From NCBI GenBank assembly GCA_018716295.1, contig DVKC01000016.1, positions 1-34,018 of the forward strand: a stretch of 34,018 bases of DNA, given 5' to 3'. Below, one piece after another: positions 1 through 7,868 of the stretch. The notes beneath the pieces were generated by a model, which did no database searches, was not told the origin of the DNA, and was given only the letters and a program-made list of their open reading frames with translations. Position 1 is the stretch's first letter; each line of letters begins with the position of its first letter. Source of the stretch: Candidatus Avimuribaculum pullicola (GTDB lineage Bacteria > Bacteroidota > Bacteroidia > Bacteroidales > Muribaculaceae). Position numbers and translations under genes: made by a program.

Positions 1-140
1 AAGGCTACCAAACGGATCTGTCCATACTGAAACTTTATTCACTACACCACAGCAGGAGGCTATCAAACCATTACTGGATGCATTAGACCACGACAAAAAT
101 CGGGCAGGGTGACGCATTGTCAAAGTCAGGACTGTTTTTG
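1..140. mobile_element. Probable right end of an insertion sequence interrupting prfH
   Basis: What is seen: a foreign reading frame ends at 112 on the plus strand. On the minus strand prfH-like coding matches its family only down to about position 143 and then runs to a stop at 83-85. Between 112 and 143 lies a stretch containing TTGTCAAAGTCAGGACTG, which has the look of an IS terminal repeat. What is inferred: an IS inserted into prfH with its right end near 130-145. The other end, the second terminal repeat and the target duplication would lie left of the window, so this cannot be confirmed here. Confidence 0.3.
2..112 (+). CDS. C-terminal end of an unidentified protein, possibly a transposase (5' end outside window)
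   Basis: An open frame enters from the left edge and gives 36 residues, starting RLPNGSVHTETLF and ending in a TGA at 110-112. The composition looks like real protein. I cannot name the family. The reading frame stops just where prfH, on the other strand, loses its resemblance to its family. A transposase at the end of an insertion sequence is therefore the most economical explanation, but this is inference from context and not recognition of a transposase motif. The stop lies about 30 bases from the apparent junction, a usual distance between a transposase stop and an element end. Confidence 0.5.
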   Translation, partial: RLPNGSVHTETLFTTPQQEAIKPLLDALDHDKNRAG

Positions 141-271
141 TAGTCAAAAATTTCGGCATTTAAGCCTTGGCGGGCAGCGTCGGATAGTATCTCTTGTGCT
201 ACTAATACTACAATGCGGCAGCATTCAATTGGGCCTCGCCCTGAGGTTATTTGTAGATATACTGTGTCCAT
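83..271 (-). pseudogene. prfH: Truncated PrfH (peptide chain release factor H-like), N-terminal fragment only
   Basis: The ATG is 11 bases after the rtcB stop. The first 43 or so residues, beginning MDTVYLQITSGRGPIECC, match the start of PrfH, the RF-like protein that travels with RtcB. PrfH is normally about 200 residues and carries the GGQ peptidyl-hydrolysis motif. Here the frame ends after 62 residues, the last 15-20 do not look like PrfH, and there is no GGQ. RtcB2-PrfH pairs are known to rescue ribosomes cut in the decoding-centre RNA: PrfH releases the stalled peptide and RtcB religates the 16S rRNA. With the catalytic domain gone this copy cannot release peptide. The likely cause is insertion of a mobile element, whose end appears at 1-140. 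The rest of prfH may persist left of the window. Confidence 0.65.
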
Positions 272-282
272 AGTTGTTGTCT

Positions 283-1680
283 TTATTTGTCATTCATTCT
301 CACAATTCGGGGCATGAAACACCCTTGTATGTCAATCAACGCCGATTGGCATGCGATTACAGTTTCGATGTCTTTGTATGCGTCGCTGCATTCTTCGATG
401 CTTCCACCCACCAATGTCACGCCTCGCTGGCGCAATTGGCGGCGTACTGCCGACATCGTGAACCGTTGCGTGGCATCGGCCCGCGACATGGCACGACCTG
501 CACCATGTGATGCCGAGTTTAATGATTGCAAGTTGCCTTTCCCTGCCACGAGGTATCCTGCAGTTGCCATCGAGCCTGGTATAATCGAGAGTGTACCTGC
601 ATCGGCATTTACTGCGCCTTTGCGGTGTACCACAAGTGTACGTCCGTCGATGGTTTCCTGGGTAGCCATGTTGTGATGGCTGCCGATTGTGGCAATAGGT
701 TTCAGCCCGAGAGCTTTGCCAAGGTTGGCATGAATGCAGTCGTGACAAGCTGTGGCATAGTCTATGGCAAGGTTCATACATTGCCAATATTCATTGCCAG
801 CTTCGGTGTCAAGATTGAGCCACACAAGGTGTGATGCACTTTGTGGCAAACAGCATTGTTCGTGAGCCCGTTGTACGTAGTATTTTGCAATTTCGGCACC
901 CAGTCCACGTGAACCTGAGTGTGACAATAGTGCTACATACTCGCCTTGTGGCAATTCTGTTCCGTTTCCTTCTTGCAGATAAAGCTCGCCGATTTCCACA
1001 AAGTGGTTTCCTCCGCCCGAAGAACCGAGTTGTTGCCGTGCTTTGCGGTGCAATCGCGTCAACAGTTCTATTTCGTGCCATTCGTTGCGGTCGAGTATGT
1101 CGTGTTCTTGCGGTATGGCAAGCCCACCTTCCATGCCGAAGTGGGTATGTTCGATCAATGCTCGTTCAATCTGTGTGGCATATCGCGTGATAAATTCGGG
1201 TCTGGCATCAAGCACAGTCAACCTCATTCCGCAACCGATGTCGAGTCCTACGCCATAGGGGATTACAGCGTTGTCGGTAGCAAGTACACCGCCTATAGGA
1301 AGCCCATAGCCAGCGTGTGCATCGGGCATCAAAGCTCCGGCAACGGCAATTGGCAATTGCATGGCAAGTTCCATCTGTCTGATGGCATCAGGCTCGATAA
1401 TTTCACGTCCGAATATTTTTATATGGCCGTGTTCGGTTTTTAAAGCATATTCGCGTGGCTTTTCATGTTCAGGTTCTTCGGGCATGATTGTTTGTGCCAC
1501 CTGTCCCCACACAAAATGTCCATAAAATTTCTGCGGCGAATTTATTACGTCGGTTATTTGTGACAGTATTGTGGTGATATCGTCGTGTTTGCAATTGCGT
1601 GCGACAGCCTCGATTATAAGACTTCGCACGATATTATTTTTTATCCCTATTTTGGATAAATCTTTAGGTCGAAGTTTCAT
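283..1680 (-). CDS. rtcB: RtcB-family RNA ligase, PrfH-associated type
   Basis: RtcB joins RNA ends (2',3'-cyclic phosphate or 3'-phosphate to 5'-OH) using GTP and Mn2+, through a guanylylated histidine. The 465-residue product has the family signatures in order: PDAHAGYG near residue 120, GVGLDIGCGMR near 145 (metal-binding Asp and Cys), GGGNHFVEI, SHSGSRGLG, GSHHN, VVHRKGA, and SHGAGRAMSR, which holds the His that becomes guanylylated. All appear intact. The ATG at 1680 gives the usual N-terminal extension of the PrfH-linked subgroup. prfH follows after 11 bases, so the two form one operon, and this points to repair of 16S rRNA cut by ribotoxins rather than tRNA splicing. No promoter of the usual form is evident upstream. 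Because prfH is truncated, the ligase may now act without its release-factor partner. Confidence 0.95.
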   Translation of the reverse strand: MKLRPKDLSKIGIKNNIVRSLIIEAVARNCKHDDITTILSQITDVINSPQKFYGHFVWGQVAQTIMPEEPEHEKPREYALKTEHGHIKIFGREIIEPDAIRQMELAMQLPIAVAGALMPDAHAGYGLPIGGVLATDNAVIPYGVGLDIGCGMRLTVLDARPEFITRYATQIERALIEHTHFGMEGGLAIPQEHDILDRNEWHEIELLTRLHRKARQQLGSSGGGNHFVEIGELYLQEGNGTELPQGEYVALLSHSGSRGLGAEIAKYYVQRAHEQCCLPQSASHLVWLNLDTEAGNEYWQCMNLAIDYATACHDCIHANLGKALGLKPIATIGSHHNMATQETIDGRTLVVHRKGAVNADAGTLSIIPGSMATAGYLVAGKGNLQSLNSASHGAGRAMSRADATQRFTMSAVRRQLRQRGVTLVGGSIEECSDAYKDIETVIACQSALIDIQGCFMPRIVRMNDK

Positions 1681-2360
1681 AAATTGTTAGCATTGCCCTG
1701 GTATAAGAGGGCAAGTGAATGTGTATTATTCCTTGTGTACGGTCATGTCAACCTCAAAATGTGGTTAGGCTTTTATGCCGATTTTGGGGTGGACGAGCCG
1801 CACATAGAGTATATCTTTCCTGTTTTGTTTGAGGGAAAGTCCGTAGGATTCCATGTTTGCTACAGGCTTTAGCCGTTGTGTCGGGAGGTAAAGCAACTAT
1901 GGAAGCAGCATTTCCATATCTATCGAGCTGTATTTATGCAGCCATTGTGGAGTTGTGATGTGAAAATTCTGCAATAATACGAAACATTATGTTCATGGCA
2001 ATCATTCCGCCATCGCGATAAGCGACGGTGGTAAGCACTGTGTAAACAACAAAGTACGCGCCCGATGCAATCACATCTTGCATAAGGCTGTTATAAAAGT
2101 TTTGCAGAATTGAAGGATTATAAAATAACTCTCTTCTTCATGCGCTTTATTGAAAAATATAATTTAAAAAAATAATTATTTTGAAATCAAGCCGCTATCT
2201 GCTTGCGGCATCACGGCGGCAAATTTACACCTTTGTTTTGGAAACAGCAAATATTTTATAGCATATTACTGTTTGGTTGTGCCATTATTTATGTCAGGCT
2301 TGCACTACTTTTGATAAGATAGGCTTCGGCTTGGTAAAGCAAAAAATGTGCAAGCACATT
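1681..2360. other. Long intergenic region with no convincing gene
   Basis: About 680 bases between the divergently oriented rtcB and the DedA gene. The plus-strand frames here have no recognisable protein character. A 29-codon minus-strand frame (1765-1854) is the only protein-like short frame, and I cannot support it as a gene. A TACTTTTG box at 2306-2313 resembles a Bacteroidetes -7 element but has no TTTG at the right distance. From about 2140 the sequence becomes very AT-rich, as promoter regions here often are. Confidence 0.4.
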
Positions 2361-2392
2361 TTTGCAATTACGCTCGCCTTGCACTATCTTTG
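2361..2392 (+). promoter_or_regulatory. Bacteroidetes-type promoter for the DedA-rpe pair
   Basis: A TTTG (-33) at 2361-2364 and TATCTTTG (-7, consensus TAnnTTTG) at 2385-2392 are separated by 20 bases, the preferred spacing. Initiation near 2399 would give a leader of about 30 bases to the ATG at 2431. Confidence 0.6.
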
Positions 2393-2430
2393 CCGCCGTA
2401 AAACTTTATAAATCAAAAAAAAAAATTAGT

Positions 2431-3081
2431 ATGGATACACTTGCAATTTACGAATGGTTTATGGAAAACATGAACTATGGTTGGATAACCTTGCTTATGG
2501 CTATCGAGAGTTCGTTCATTCCATTTCCTTCCGAAATTGTCGTGCCGCCGGCAGCATTTAAGGCGATGCAGCCCGATAGCGGCCTTAACATTTACTTGGT
2601 GGTGGTGTTTGCAACAATCGGTGCTATGATTGGTGCGATTTTCAATTATTATGTGGCAATGTGGATAGGACGGCCGCTTGTATATAAGTTTGCCGACAGC
2701 CGTTTGGGGCATATATGCCTGCTCAACGGCGAGAAGGTGCAACAGGCCGAACTCTATTTTGACCGTCATGGAGCTATCTCAACTTTCATAGGACGATTGC
2801 TGCCAGCTATTCGCCAATTGATTTCCATTCCGGCAGGATTGGCAAGGATGCACTTTGGTAAGTTCCTTGCTTATACCACCCTTGGCGCAGGATTGTGGAA
2901 CATAGTGCTTGCCTTGCTCGGTTACTGGCTTAGCACTTTCGTTGTAGAGTCGGAATTGAGGGCACAAATTGAACATTACAACTCATATCTTAATTATGTG
3001 GGTTATGCAGTCATAGCTGTAATCGTGGTATTTATATTGTATCACGCATTCAAGAAGAAACCTGCAAATAGCGAAAAATAA
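2431..3081 (+). CDS. DedA/SNARE-associated family inner-membrane protein
   Basis: This is a 216-residue polytopic membrane protein of the DedA family (VTT domain). The family includes undecaprenyl-phosphate and phospholipid flippases, so lipid-carrier recycling at the inner membrane is the likely role. Visible signatures are FIPFPSEIVVPPAA near residue 30 and FIGRLLPAIRQLISIPAGLARM-like sequence near 120-140, the conserved acidic and arginine-containing re-entrant segments. Hydrophobic segments follow at about 60-80, 145-165 and 185-205. The ATG at 2431 is chosen over the upstream alternative TTG because it lies just after the promoter and the protein then begins normally. rpe follows after 10 bases and is probably cotranscribed, without an obvious functional link. 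Which DedA subgroup it belongs to cannot be told by eye. Confidence 0.9.
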   Translation: MDTLAIYEWFMENMNYGWITLLMAIESSFIPFPSEIVVPPAAFKAMQPDSGLNIYLVVVFATIGAMIGAIFNYYVAMWIGRPLVYKFADSRLGHICLLNGEKVQQAELYFDRHGAISTFIGRLLPAIRQLISIPAGLARMHFGKFLAYTTLGAGLWNIVLALLGYWLSTFVVESELRAQIEHYNSYLNYVGYAVIAVIVVFILYHAFKKKPANSEK

Positions 3082-3091
3082 AAATAAAAGT

Positions 3092-3742
3092 ATGCTTGTA
3101 TCACCTTCGTTGCTTTCGGCCGACTTTGGCCATCTCGACCGTGACATTGAAATGCTCAATGCCAGTGAGGCCGACATGCTTCACATTGATGTGATGGATG
3201 GAGTTTTTGTACCAAATATTTCTTTTGGGTTTCCTGTGATGAAATATATTCAGAAGTCAGCAACCAAACCGCTCGATGTGCACTTGATGATTGTAGAACC
3301 ACAGAAATTTGTGAGTGAAGTGCGCGACTGTGGTGCTGAAATCATGAATGTGCATTTTGAAGCATGTACGCATCTTAATCGTACTGTGCAGCAAATCAAA
3401 AATGCCGGGATGAAAGCTGGCGTAACGCTTAACCCTGCGACTCCTGTATGTATGTTGCGCGACATCATATCGGAACTCGACCTTGTGTTGCTCATGTCGG
3501 TAAATCCTGGTTTTGGTGGTCAAAAATTTATCCCAGGCACATTGCGAAAGCTTGCCGATTTACGTCAATTGATTGCCGAAACTGGGTCAAAGGCTCTTGT
3601 GGAAGTCGATGGCGGGGTGAACTATGAAACTGGTCAGCAACTTGCTGCTGCCGGAGCCGACATATTGGTGGCAGGTAATTATGTGTTCAGTGCACCCGAT
3701 CCTGCTGCTGCTATTCATGGCTTGAAGCAATTGCAAGCTTGA
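3092..3742 (+). CDS. rpe: Ribulose-phosphate 3-epimerase
   Basis: It interconverts ribulose 5-phosphate and xylulose 5-phosphate in the cytosolic pentose phosphate pathway. The 216-residue product has normal family length and is a complete TIM barrel. Visible motifs in order are SPSLLSADF at the N terminus, LHIDVMDGVFVPN (metal-binding His and catalytic Asp), DVHLMI, VNPGFGGQKF (phosphate loop), EVDGGVN (second catalytic Asp) and AGNYVF at the end of the barrel. The ATG is 10 bases after the DedA stop, so the two are probably one transcript from the promoter at 2361-2392. No T-tracted terminator follows; instead a degenerate palindromic repeat lies at 3802-3929. Confidence 0.97.
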   Translation: MLVSPSLLSADFGHLDRDIEMLNASEADMLHIDVMDGVFVPNISFGFPVMKYIQKSATKPLDVHLMIVEPQKFVSEVRDCGAEIMNVHFEACTHLNRTVQQIKNAGMKAGVTLNPATPVCMLRDIISELDLVLLMSVNPGFGGQKFIPGTLRKLADLRQLIAETGSKALVEVDGGVNYETGQQLAAAGADILVAGNYVFSAPDPAAAIHGLKQLQA

Positions 3743-3801
3743 GGTGATTATTTGAATTATGTGGGATTGCCGGAATAAGTTTGGGTTTAGTTCCTTGTCA
3801 A

Positions 3802-3929
3802 GGAGAGGCAAAAGTTCGCTTAACCAGCTATGAGTAGGCGATAGCAAACAAACCCTGCAGTTGCCCACACAAAAGACTTGGCTTCGAAGATGCCGCACCG
3901 CAGATATTGGTGTGCGCATCTCCGAAGCC
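3802..3929. repeat. Dispersed palindromic element, copy A (degenerate)
   Basis: The core hairpin has left arm GGCTTCGAAGATGCCGCAC at 3880-3898 and right arm GTGCGCATCTCCGAAGCC at 3912-3929, with one base missing and one mismatch relative to the intact form. The preceding 3802-3860 (GCTTAACC..., GGCGATAGC..., CCTGCAG) matches the left arm of copy B at 30122-30182, with many substitutions. The distal inverted arm present in copy B is missing here, so this is a half-element. It fills most of the gap between rpe and the tetR promoter. Confidence 0.75.
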
Positions 3930-4072
3930 ACTTGTTTATAAGTGCCTTACCTTATCCTGAGGATTTACGTTGCTATTTAAGGTCTATTTCTGGCACTACA
4001 TCTTTTTGCGAGCTTTATGTTTAGGAAAGTGTTGTCGATTTGTTTAAGCTCTAATTTTTTTTGATTTTTTAT

Positions 4073-4120
4073 TTTGTGCTTCAAGAAAAAGTTTTTAGCT
4101 TTGTATTAACAAATTTGTTA
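4073..4120 (+). promoter_or_regulatory. Promoter and TetR operator of the export operon
   Basis: TTTG (-33) at 4073-4076 and TAGCTTTG (-7) at 4096-4103, spaced by 19 bases, form a near-ideal Bacteroidetes promoter. A perfect 14-base palindrome, TAACAAATTTGTTA, at 4107-4120 covers the expected start of transcription. Its size and position fit an operator for the TetR protein encoded 31 bases downstream, which suggests autorepression of the whole operon. A further ATTTGTT at 4126-4132 repeats one half-site. Operator identity is inferred from position. Confidence 0.65.
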
Positions 4121-4151
4121 GTCATATTTGTTGAACCGAAAAGTTTGTAGT

Positions 4152-4787
4152 ATGGACAAGGGAAAGAATAACACTGAAGATACTGAAACAAGAATTCTTC
4201 ATGCAGCAGAAAAAGAATTTTTTGAAAAAGGGTATGCCGGGGCACGCACTGCTTCTATTGCAGAAGAGGCTGGAGCGACTCACGCCATGCTTCACTACTA
4301 TTTCAGGACAAAGGACAAGCTCTTTGAGCGAATTGTTGCGGACAAAATAAATATGCTTGGAGATATTATATTGAGTGCCATCGGTGATGGCGATTTGCCT
4401 TTGGAGGAAAGAATCCGTCAAGGTGTTGAACGGCATTTCGATTTTATATCGGTCAATCGCGACTTGCCAAAATTTATTGTGAATGAAGTGCTTACCCGCC
4501 CAGAGCATGTGGAAATAATGAAACAGACCGCATTGCATATTGTGAACAATCTCCTTGGCAGCCTCCAGCATGAAATTGACGAGTATGCAGCCAAGGGGCT
4601 TTGTCGGCATATAGATGCCCGCATGTTGTTGATAGATATAGTATCGCTTAATGTATTTCCGTTCATGGCAGCTCCTATTGTCAAAGGAGCTATATTGGGT
4701 AGTGCATACGATAACTACGAAGAATTTCTCGCCATGCGCAAGAAAGAAAATGTAGAAACCATTTTGAACAAACTTAAAATTTGTTGA
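4152..4787 (+). CDS. TetR/AcrR-family transcriptional regulator
   Basis: A 211-residue DNA-binding protein with the TetR N-terminal helix-turn-helix: TRILHAAEKEFFEKGYAG, TASIAEEAGATHAMLHYYFRTKDKLF over about residues 12-60. The C-terminal part is a helical ligand-binding and dimerisation domain of usual size. The ATG at 4152 is preferred over a TTG at 4128 because the predicted transcript starts near 4110, and the protein then begins with the usual short charged leader. It is the first gene of a seven-gene transcription unit. The next start codon lies 2 bases after its stop. By analogy with CecR in front of ybhGFSR in E. coli it probably represses the exporter until a toxic small molecule binds. 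The palindrome at 4107-4120 is the likely binding site. Confidence 0.93.
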   Translation: MDKGKNNTEDTETRILHAAEKEFFEKGYAGARTASIAEEAGATHAMLHYYFRTKDKLFERIVADKINMLGDIILSAIGDGDLPLEERIRQGVERHFDFISVNRDLPKFIVNEVLTRPEHVEIMKQTALHIVNNLLGSLQHEIDEYAAKGLCRHIDARMLLIDIVSLNVFPFMAAPIVKGAILGSAYDNYEEFLAMRKKENVETILNKLKIC

Positions 4788-4789
4788 CT

Positions 4790-6073
4790 ATGATAAGACC
4801 ATATTTATTTCTGGCGTTGTCATTTTTCTTGGGTGTTAATCTTTTTGCCCAAGTGACATTGGAGGAGTGTATCACACTTGCACAAGACAATTATCCGCTT
4901 ATTAAGAAATATGATTTGTTGAACCAGACAAGAGAAGTAAATTTATCGGATATTAATAAAAGCTGGTTGCCGCAAATCAATGTATATGCGCAAGGAACGG
5001 TGCAAAATGAAACTCCTTCATTTCCTGAGTCATTGGCAGGAATTATCAGCCAATCGGGTACGAATGTTTCGGGATTGAATGAATGGCAATATAAAATAGG
5101 GGCAGATATTAACCAAAATGTCTGGGACGGTGGTAGCTCAAAAGTTCAACGGGAGATGGAACGTGCCGAGGATATGGAACGTCAATCTGCTTTGGATGTC
5201 CAGCTTTATGCAATACGTGAGCGTGTTGAGGAATTGTATTTCGGTGTATTGCTCATTGAAGAGCAAGCCGAACAAACTCGAAACATGCTGGCATTACTTC
5301 AAAGTAACCTTGACAAGCTTCGAGTGATGTTGAAAAATGGCGTAGCGATGCAAAGTGATGTGGATATGATGGAGGCGCAATACCTCAGAACGGTGCAGCA
5401 ACTCACTCATGCCGAAAGCACTTCGAAAAGTTATCGAAAAATCCTCGAAATATTCACTGGGAAAAGTCTTGCTGGACAAGAACTGATGAAACCATGTGCA
5501 TACATTCCTCAAGACATGGCACCCGATCGCCCAGAACTGAGGCACTTCGAGGCACAATTACTGGTTAATGAGGCGAGAGAAGCAAGCATCACGGCAAGCG
5601 TGATGCCTAAGATAGGGCTTTTTGCCCAAGCTTATTATGGCTATCCTGGATTTGACTATTTTGAAAGTATGATGAACCGCAATGCTTCATTCAATATACT
5701 TGCCGGTGTGAAAGTTTCATGGAACATAGGAGCTTTTTATACCGAAAAAAATGACAGGAGAAAACTGCGTCTTTCATCAGAAAACATAGCTGTGGAACGT
5801 GATGCATTCTTGTTCAATACCAGTATGAAAACTCGGTCGCAACTTGACCATATAGATGAATTGAAAGCCGTGATGAAAGAAAATGACCGAATTGTGGAGT
5901 TACGCACCAATGTGCGTAAGGCTGCCGAGTCACAGCTTGATAATGGAGTAATCGATACCACCGACTTACTGACCAAACTGACGGACGAGAAACAGGCCCG
6001 TCTTACTGCATCATATCATGAAATACAACTTATTCAAAGTATTTACAAACTTAAATATACGCTGAACAAATGA
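4790..6073 (+). CDS. TolC-like outer-membrane efflux protein
   Basis: A 427-residue outer-membrane channel component. The N terminus (MIRPYLFLALSFFLGVNLFAQ) is a Sec signal peptide with cleavage expected after the FAQ region, directly followed by VTLEECITLAQDNYP, the hallmark start of an OEP repeat (PF02321). Two OEP repeats follow, rich in long amphipathic helices, as in the TolC periplasmic barrel. ATG at 4790 is chosen over the TTG at 4781, which would overlap tetR. The stop codon overlaps the start of the adaptor gene (ATGA), implying translational coupling. The E. coli ybhGFSR cluster has no such gene and relies on chromosomal TolC; here the operon brings its own. Confidence 0.93.
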   Translation: MIRPYLFLALSFFLGVNLFAQVTLEECITLAQDNYPLIKKYDLLNQTREVNLSDINKSWLPQINVYAQGTVQNETPSFPESLAGIISQSGTNVSGLNEWQYKIGADINQNVWDGGSSKVQREMERAEDMERQSALDVQLYAIRERVEELYFGVLLIEEQAEQTRNMLALLQSNLDKLRVMLKNGVAMQSDVDMMEAQYLRTVQQLTHAESTSKSYRKILEIFTGKSLAGQELMKPCAYIPQDMAPDRPELRHFEAQLLVNEAREASITASVMPKIGLFAQAYYGYPGFDYFESMMNRNASFNILAGVKVSWNIGAFYTEKNDRRKLRLSSENIAVERDAFLFNTSMKTRSQLDHIDELKAVMKENDRIVELRTNVRKAAESQLDNGVIDTTDLLTKLTDEKQARLTASYHEIQLIQSIYKLKYTLNK

Positions 6074-6957
6074 AAAAGATAATATTATTTTCCATAGCCG
6101 CCGTGTTGCTGGCAGCTTGCCAGAACAAAGAAAAATATGATGCCACTGGTATATTTGAGGCTAATACTGTGACCGTATCAGCCGAAACAAGTGGGAACCT
6201 TGTGATGTTCAATGTTGAAGAAGGGGATAGCATTGTGGCCGGACAACAAGTAGGGCTGGTGGATACCGTGTTGCTTGCACTTCAAAAGAAACAAATTCAA
6301 AGCCAGCAGCTCGCCACAGAGAAGTCGTCGCCCGATATAGCAGCGCAAGCAGCAGCGTTGAGGTCGCAGATTGCCCACCAACAGAGTGAATGTGACCGCA
6401 TAGCCCGCTTGTTTGCCGATGGTGCGGCTACCCAAAAGCAGAGTGATGATGCGAATGCGCAGTTGAGAACGTTGCGAGGACAATTAGAAGGTTTGCTGTC
6501 CTCACTTGACAAGAACCGTAGCTCCATAACTGAAAGTGCTTCGGCATTGCAATATCAAAAAGAACAGATAGAGGAACAAATTCGTAAAAGCAGTATCACG
6601 GCTCCAATAACAGGAACAGTCTTGCAGAAATATGCCGAGCGAGGAGAATACGCCTCTCCAGGAAGACCACTTTTCAAATTGGCGAATTTGGATGACATCT
6701 ATTTGCGAAGCTATTTCACCGCAGCGCAGTTGGCATATATCAGAATCGGGCAAGAGGTAACTGTCGTTGCCGATTTTGGAGGTGACGAGCAATATGAATA
6801 TCGTGGCATAATTACATGGATAGCGCAAGAAAGTGAATTTACGCCGAAGTCGATTCAAACACGAGATTCAAGGGCAAACCTTGTGTATGCCGTGAAAATA
6901 GCAGTCATAAATGATGGCAGGTTGAAACTTGGTCAATACGGGGAAGTCAGGTTATGA
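6070..6957 (+). CDS. Periplasmic adaptor (HlyD/YbhG-like membrane fusion lipoprotein)
   Basis: A 295-residue membrane fusion protein that bridges the inner-membrane ABC permeases and the TolC-like channel. The signal peptide ends in LLAAC, a lipobox with Cys17, so it is probably a lipoprotein anchored to the inner membrane. A first lipoyl half follows (VSAETSGNLVMFNVEEGDSI, about residues 35-55), then a coiled-coil hairpin rich in Gln, Ala and Arg (about 75-170), then the second lipoyl half (ITAPITGTVLQKYAERGEYA, about 175-195) and a beta-barrel domain. It starts inside the tolC-like stop (ATGA) and its own stop overlaps the next start in the same way, so the genes are tightly coupled. The layout matches E. 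coli YbhG. Confidence 0.92.
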   Translation: MKKIILFSIAAVLLAACQNKEKYDATGIFEANTVTVSAETSGNLVMFNVEEGDSIVAGQQVGLVDTVLLALQKKQIQSQQLATEKSSPDIAAQAAALRSQIAHQQSECDRIARLFADGAATQKQSDDANAQLRTLRGQLEGLLSSLDKNRSSITESASALQYQKEQIEEQIRKSSITAPITGTVLQKYAERGEYASPGRPLFKLANLDDIYLRSYFTAAQLAYIRIGQEVTVVADFGGDEQYEYRGIITWIAQESEFTPKSIQTRDSRANLVYAVKIAVINDGRLKLGQYGEVRL

Positions 6958-7868
6958 ACGGCATCATTGAGATTAACCAAATAACAAAACGATATGGGCA
7001 ACTTGTCGCGCTCGACAAAGTGACGTTTTCTGTACCCGAAGGCAGCGTGTTTGGTCTTATAGGGCCTGATGGCGCGGGTAAAACCACGTTGTACCAGATA
7101 TTGACCACGTTGTTAAATCCCGAAGAGGGAGTAGCCACGGTAGCTGGACTGGACGTGGTAAAAGATTACAGGAAGTTGCGCACTGTGATTGGTTATATGC
7201 CTGAGCGTTTTTCTTTATATCCCGACCTTACTGTCAGTGAGAATTTGCATTTTTTCGCTTCGCTGTTTGGGGTGAACGTGAAAGACAATTTCGACTTGAT
7301 AGCTCCAATATTCGACCAGTTGAAGAAATATCCTAATCGTATGGCTGGAGCTTTGTCGGGAGGAATGAAGCAGAAACTTGCATTGAGCTGTGCATTGATA
7401 CATCACCCGAAGATACTACTTCTGGACGAGCCTACCACTGGGGTGGATGCAGTGTCGAGAAGTGAGTTCTGGGATATGTTGGCAAGGTTGAAAGAAAAAG
7501 GTATTACAATTCTTGTGTCAACCTCTTACATGGACGAAGCTGAACGATGTGAACGGATAGCCTTGATTAACAAAGGGGTAATTCTTGATGTAAATACTCC
7601 CGAGAAGTTAATTGAACGATTGGACAAGAATCTTTACAATGCTTCGTCAAGGGATATGTATCCGCTCCTTGAAGCTTTGCGTAAGCTTCCTGACGTAAAG
7701 GACTGTTACACTTTTGGTGCCACATTGCACGTCGTGACAACCGATGAATTTAATCCTGATGCTGTTGTCAACAAACTCAGGCAGGAGGGCTTGGCAGATG
7801 CCAACATATATCCGGCAAAAGGCAACATAGAAGATTTGTTCATAAAATTGGCAAAAAATGATGAATAA
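6954..7868 (+). CDS. ABC exporter ATPase, first of two (YbhF N-terminal half-like)
   Basis: A 304-residue cytoplasmic ABC ATPase that powers the exporter. It has Walker A GPDGAGKTT (about residues 39-47), a Q-loop in IGYMPERF, the signature LSGGMKQKLALSCAL, Walker B ILLLDEPTTGVD, and a switch region TSYMDEAERC. The Asp in GPDG, replacing the usual Asn, is also typical of the first half of E. coli YbhF. In E. coli the two ATPase domains form one polypeptide; here they are separate genes overlapping by 11 bases. The 60 residues after the ATPase core form a C-terminal extension common in this class. The start overlaps the adaptor stop by four bases. Confidence 0.94.
   Translation: MNGIIEINQITKRYGQLVALDKVTFSVPEGSVFGLIGPDGAGKTTLYQILTTLLNPEEGVATVAGLDVVKDYRKLRTVIGYMPERFSLYPDLTVSENLHFFASLFGVNVKDNFDLIAPIFDQLKKYPNRMAGALSGGMKQKLALSCALIHHPKILLLDEPTTGVDAVSRSEFWDMLARLKEKGITILVSTSYMDEAERCERIALINKGVILDVNTPEKLIERLDKNLYNASSRDMYPLLEALRKLPDVKDCYTFGATLHVVTTDEFNPDAVVNKLRQEGLADANIYPAKGNIEDLFIKLAKNDE

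Noticed and set aside
332-1443. Several long open frames on the plus strand and in another minus-strand frame overlapping rtcB
   Set aside because: Their translations are rich in Cys, His, Arg and Trp with no domain pattern, and rtcB in the same place has every expected motif. They are shadows of rtcB.
1684-1872. A 62-codon plus-strand frame just upstream of rtcB
   Set aside because: It starts with TTG, has no protein-family character and no upstream promoter signal.
2185-2220. GCCGC/GCGGC inverted repeat as a terminator
   Set aside because: A five-base stem with an eight-base loop and no T run; chance occurrence is likely.
2306-2313. TACTTTTG as a second promoter for the DedA gene
   Set aside because: It matches the -7 consensus, but the nearest TTTG lies about 30 bases upstream, outside the normal spacing.
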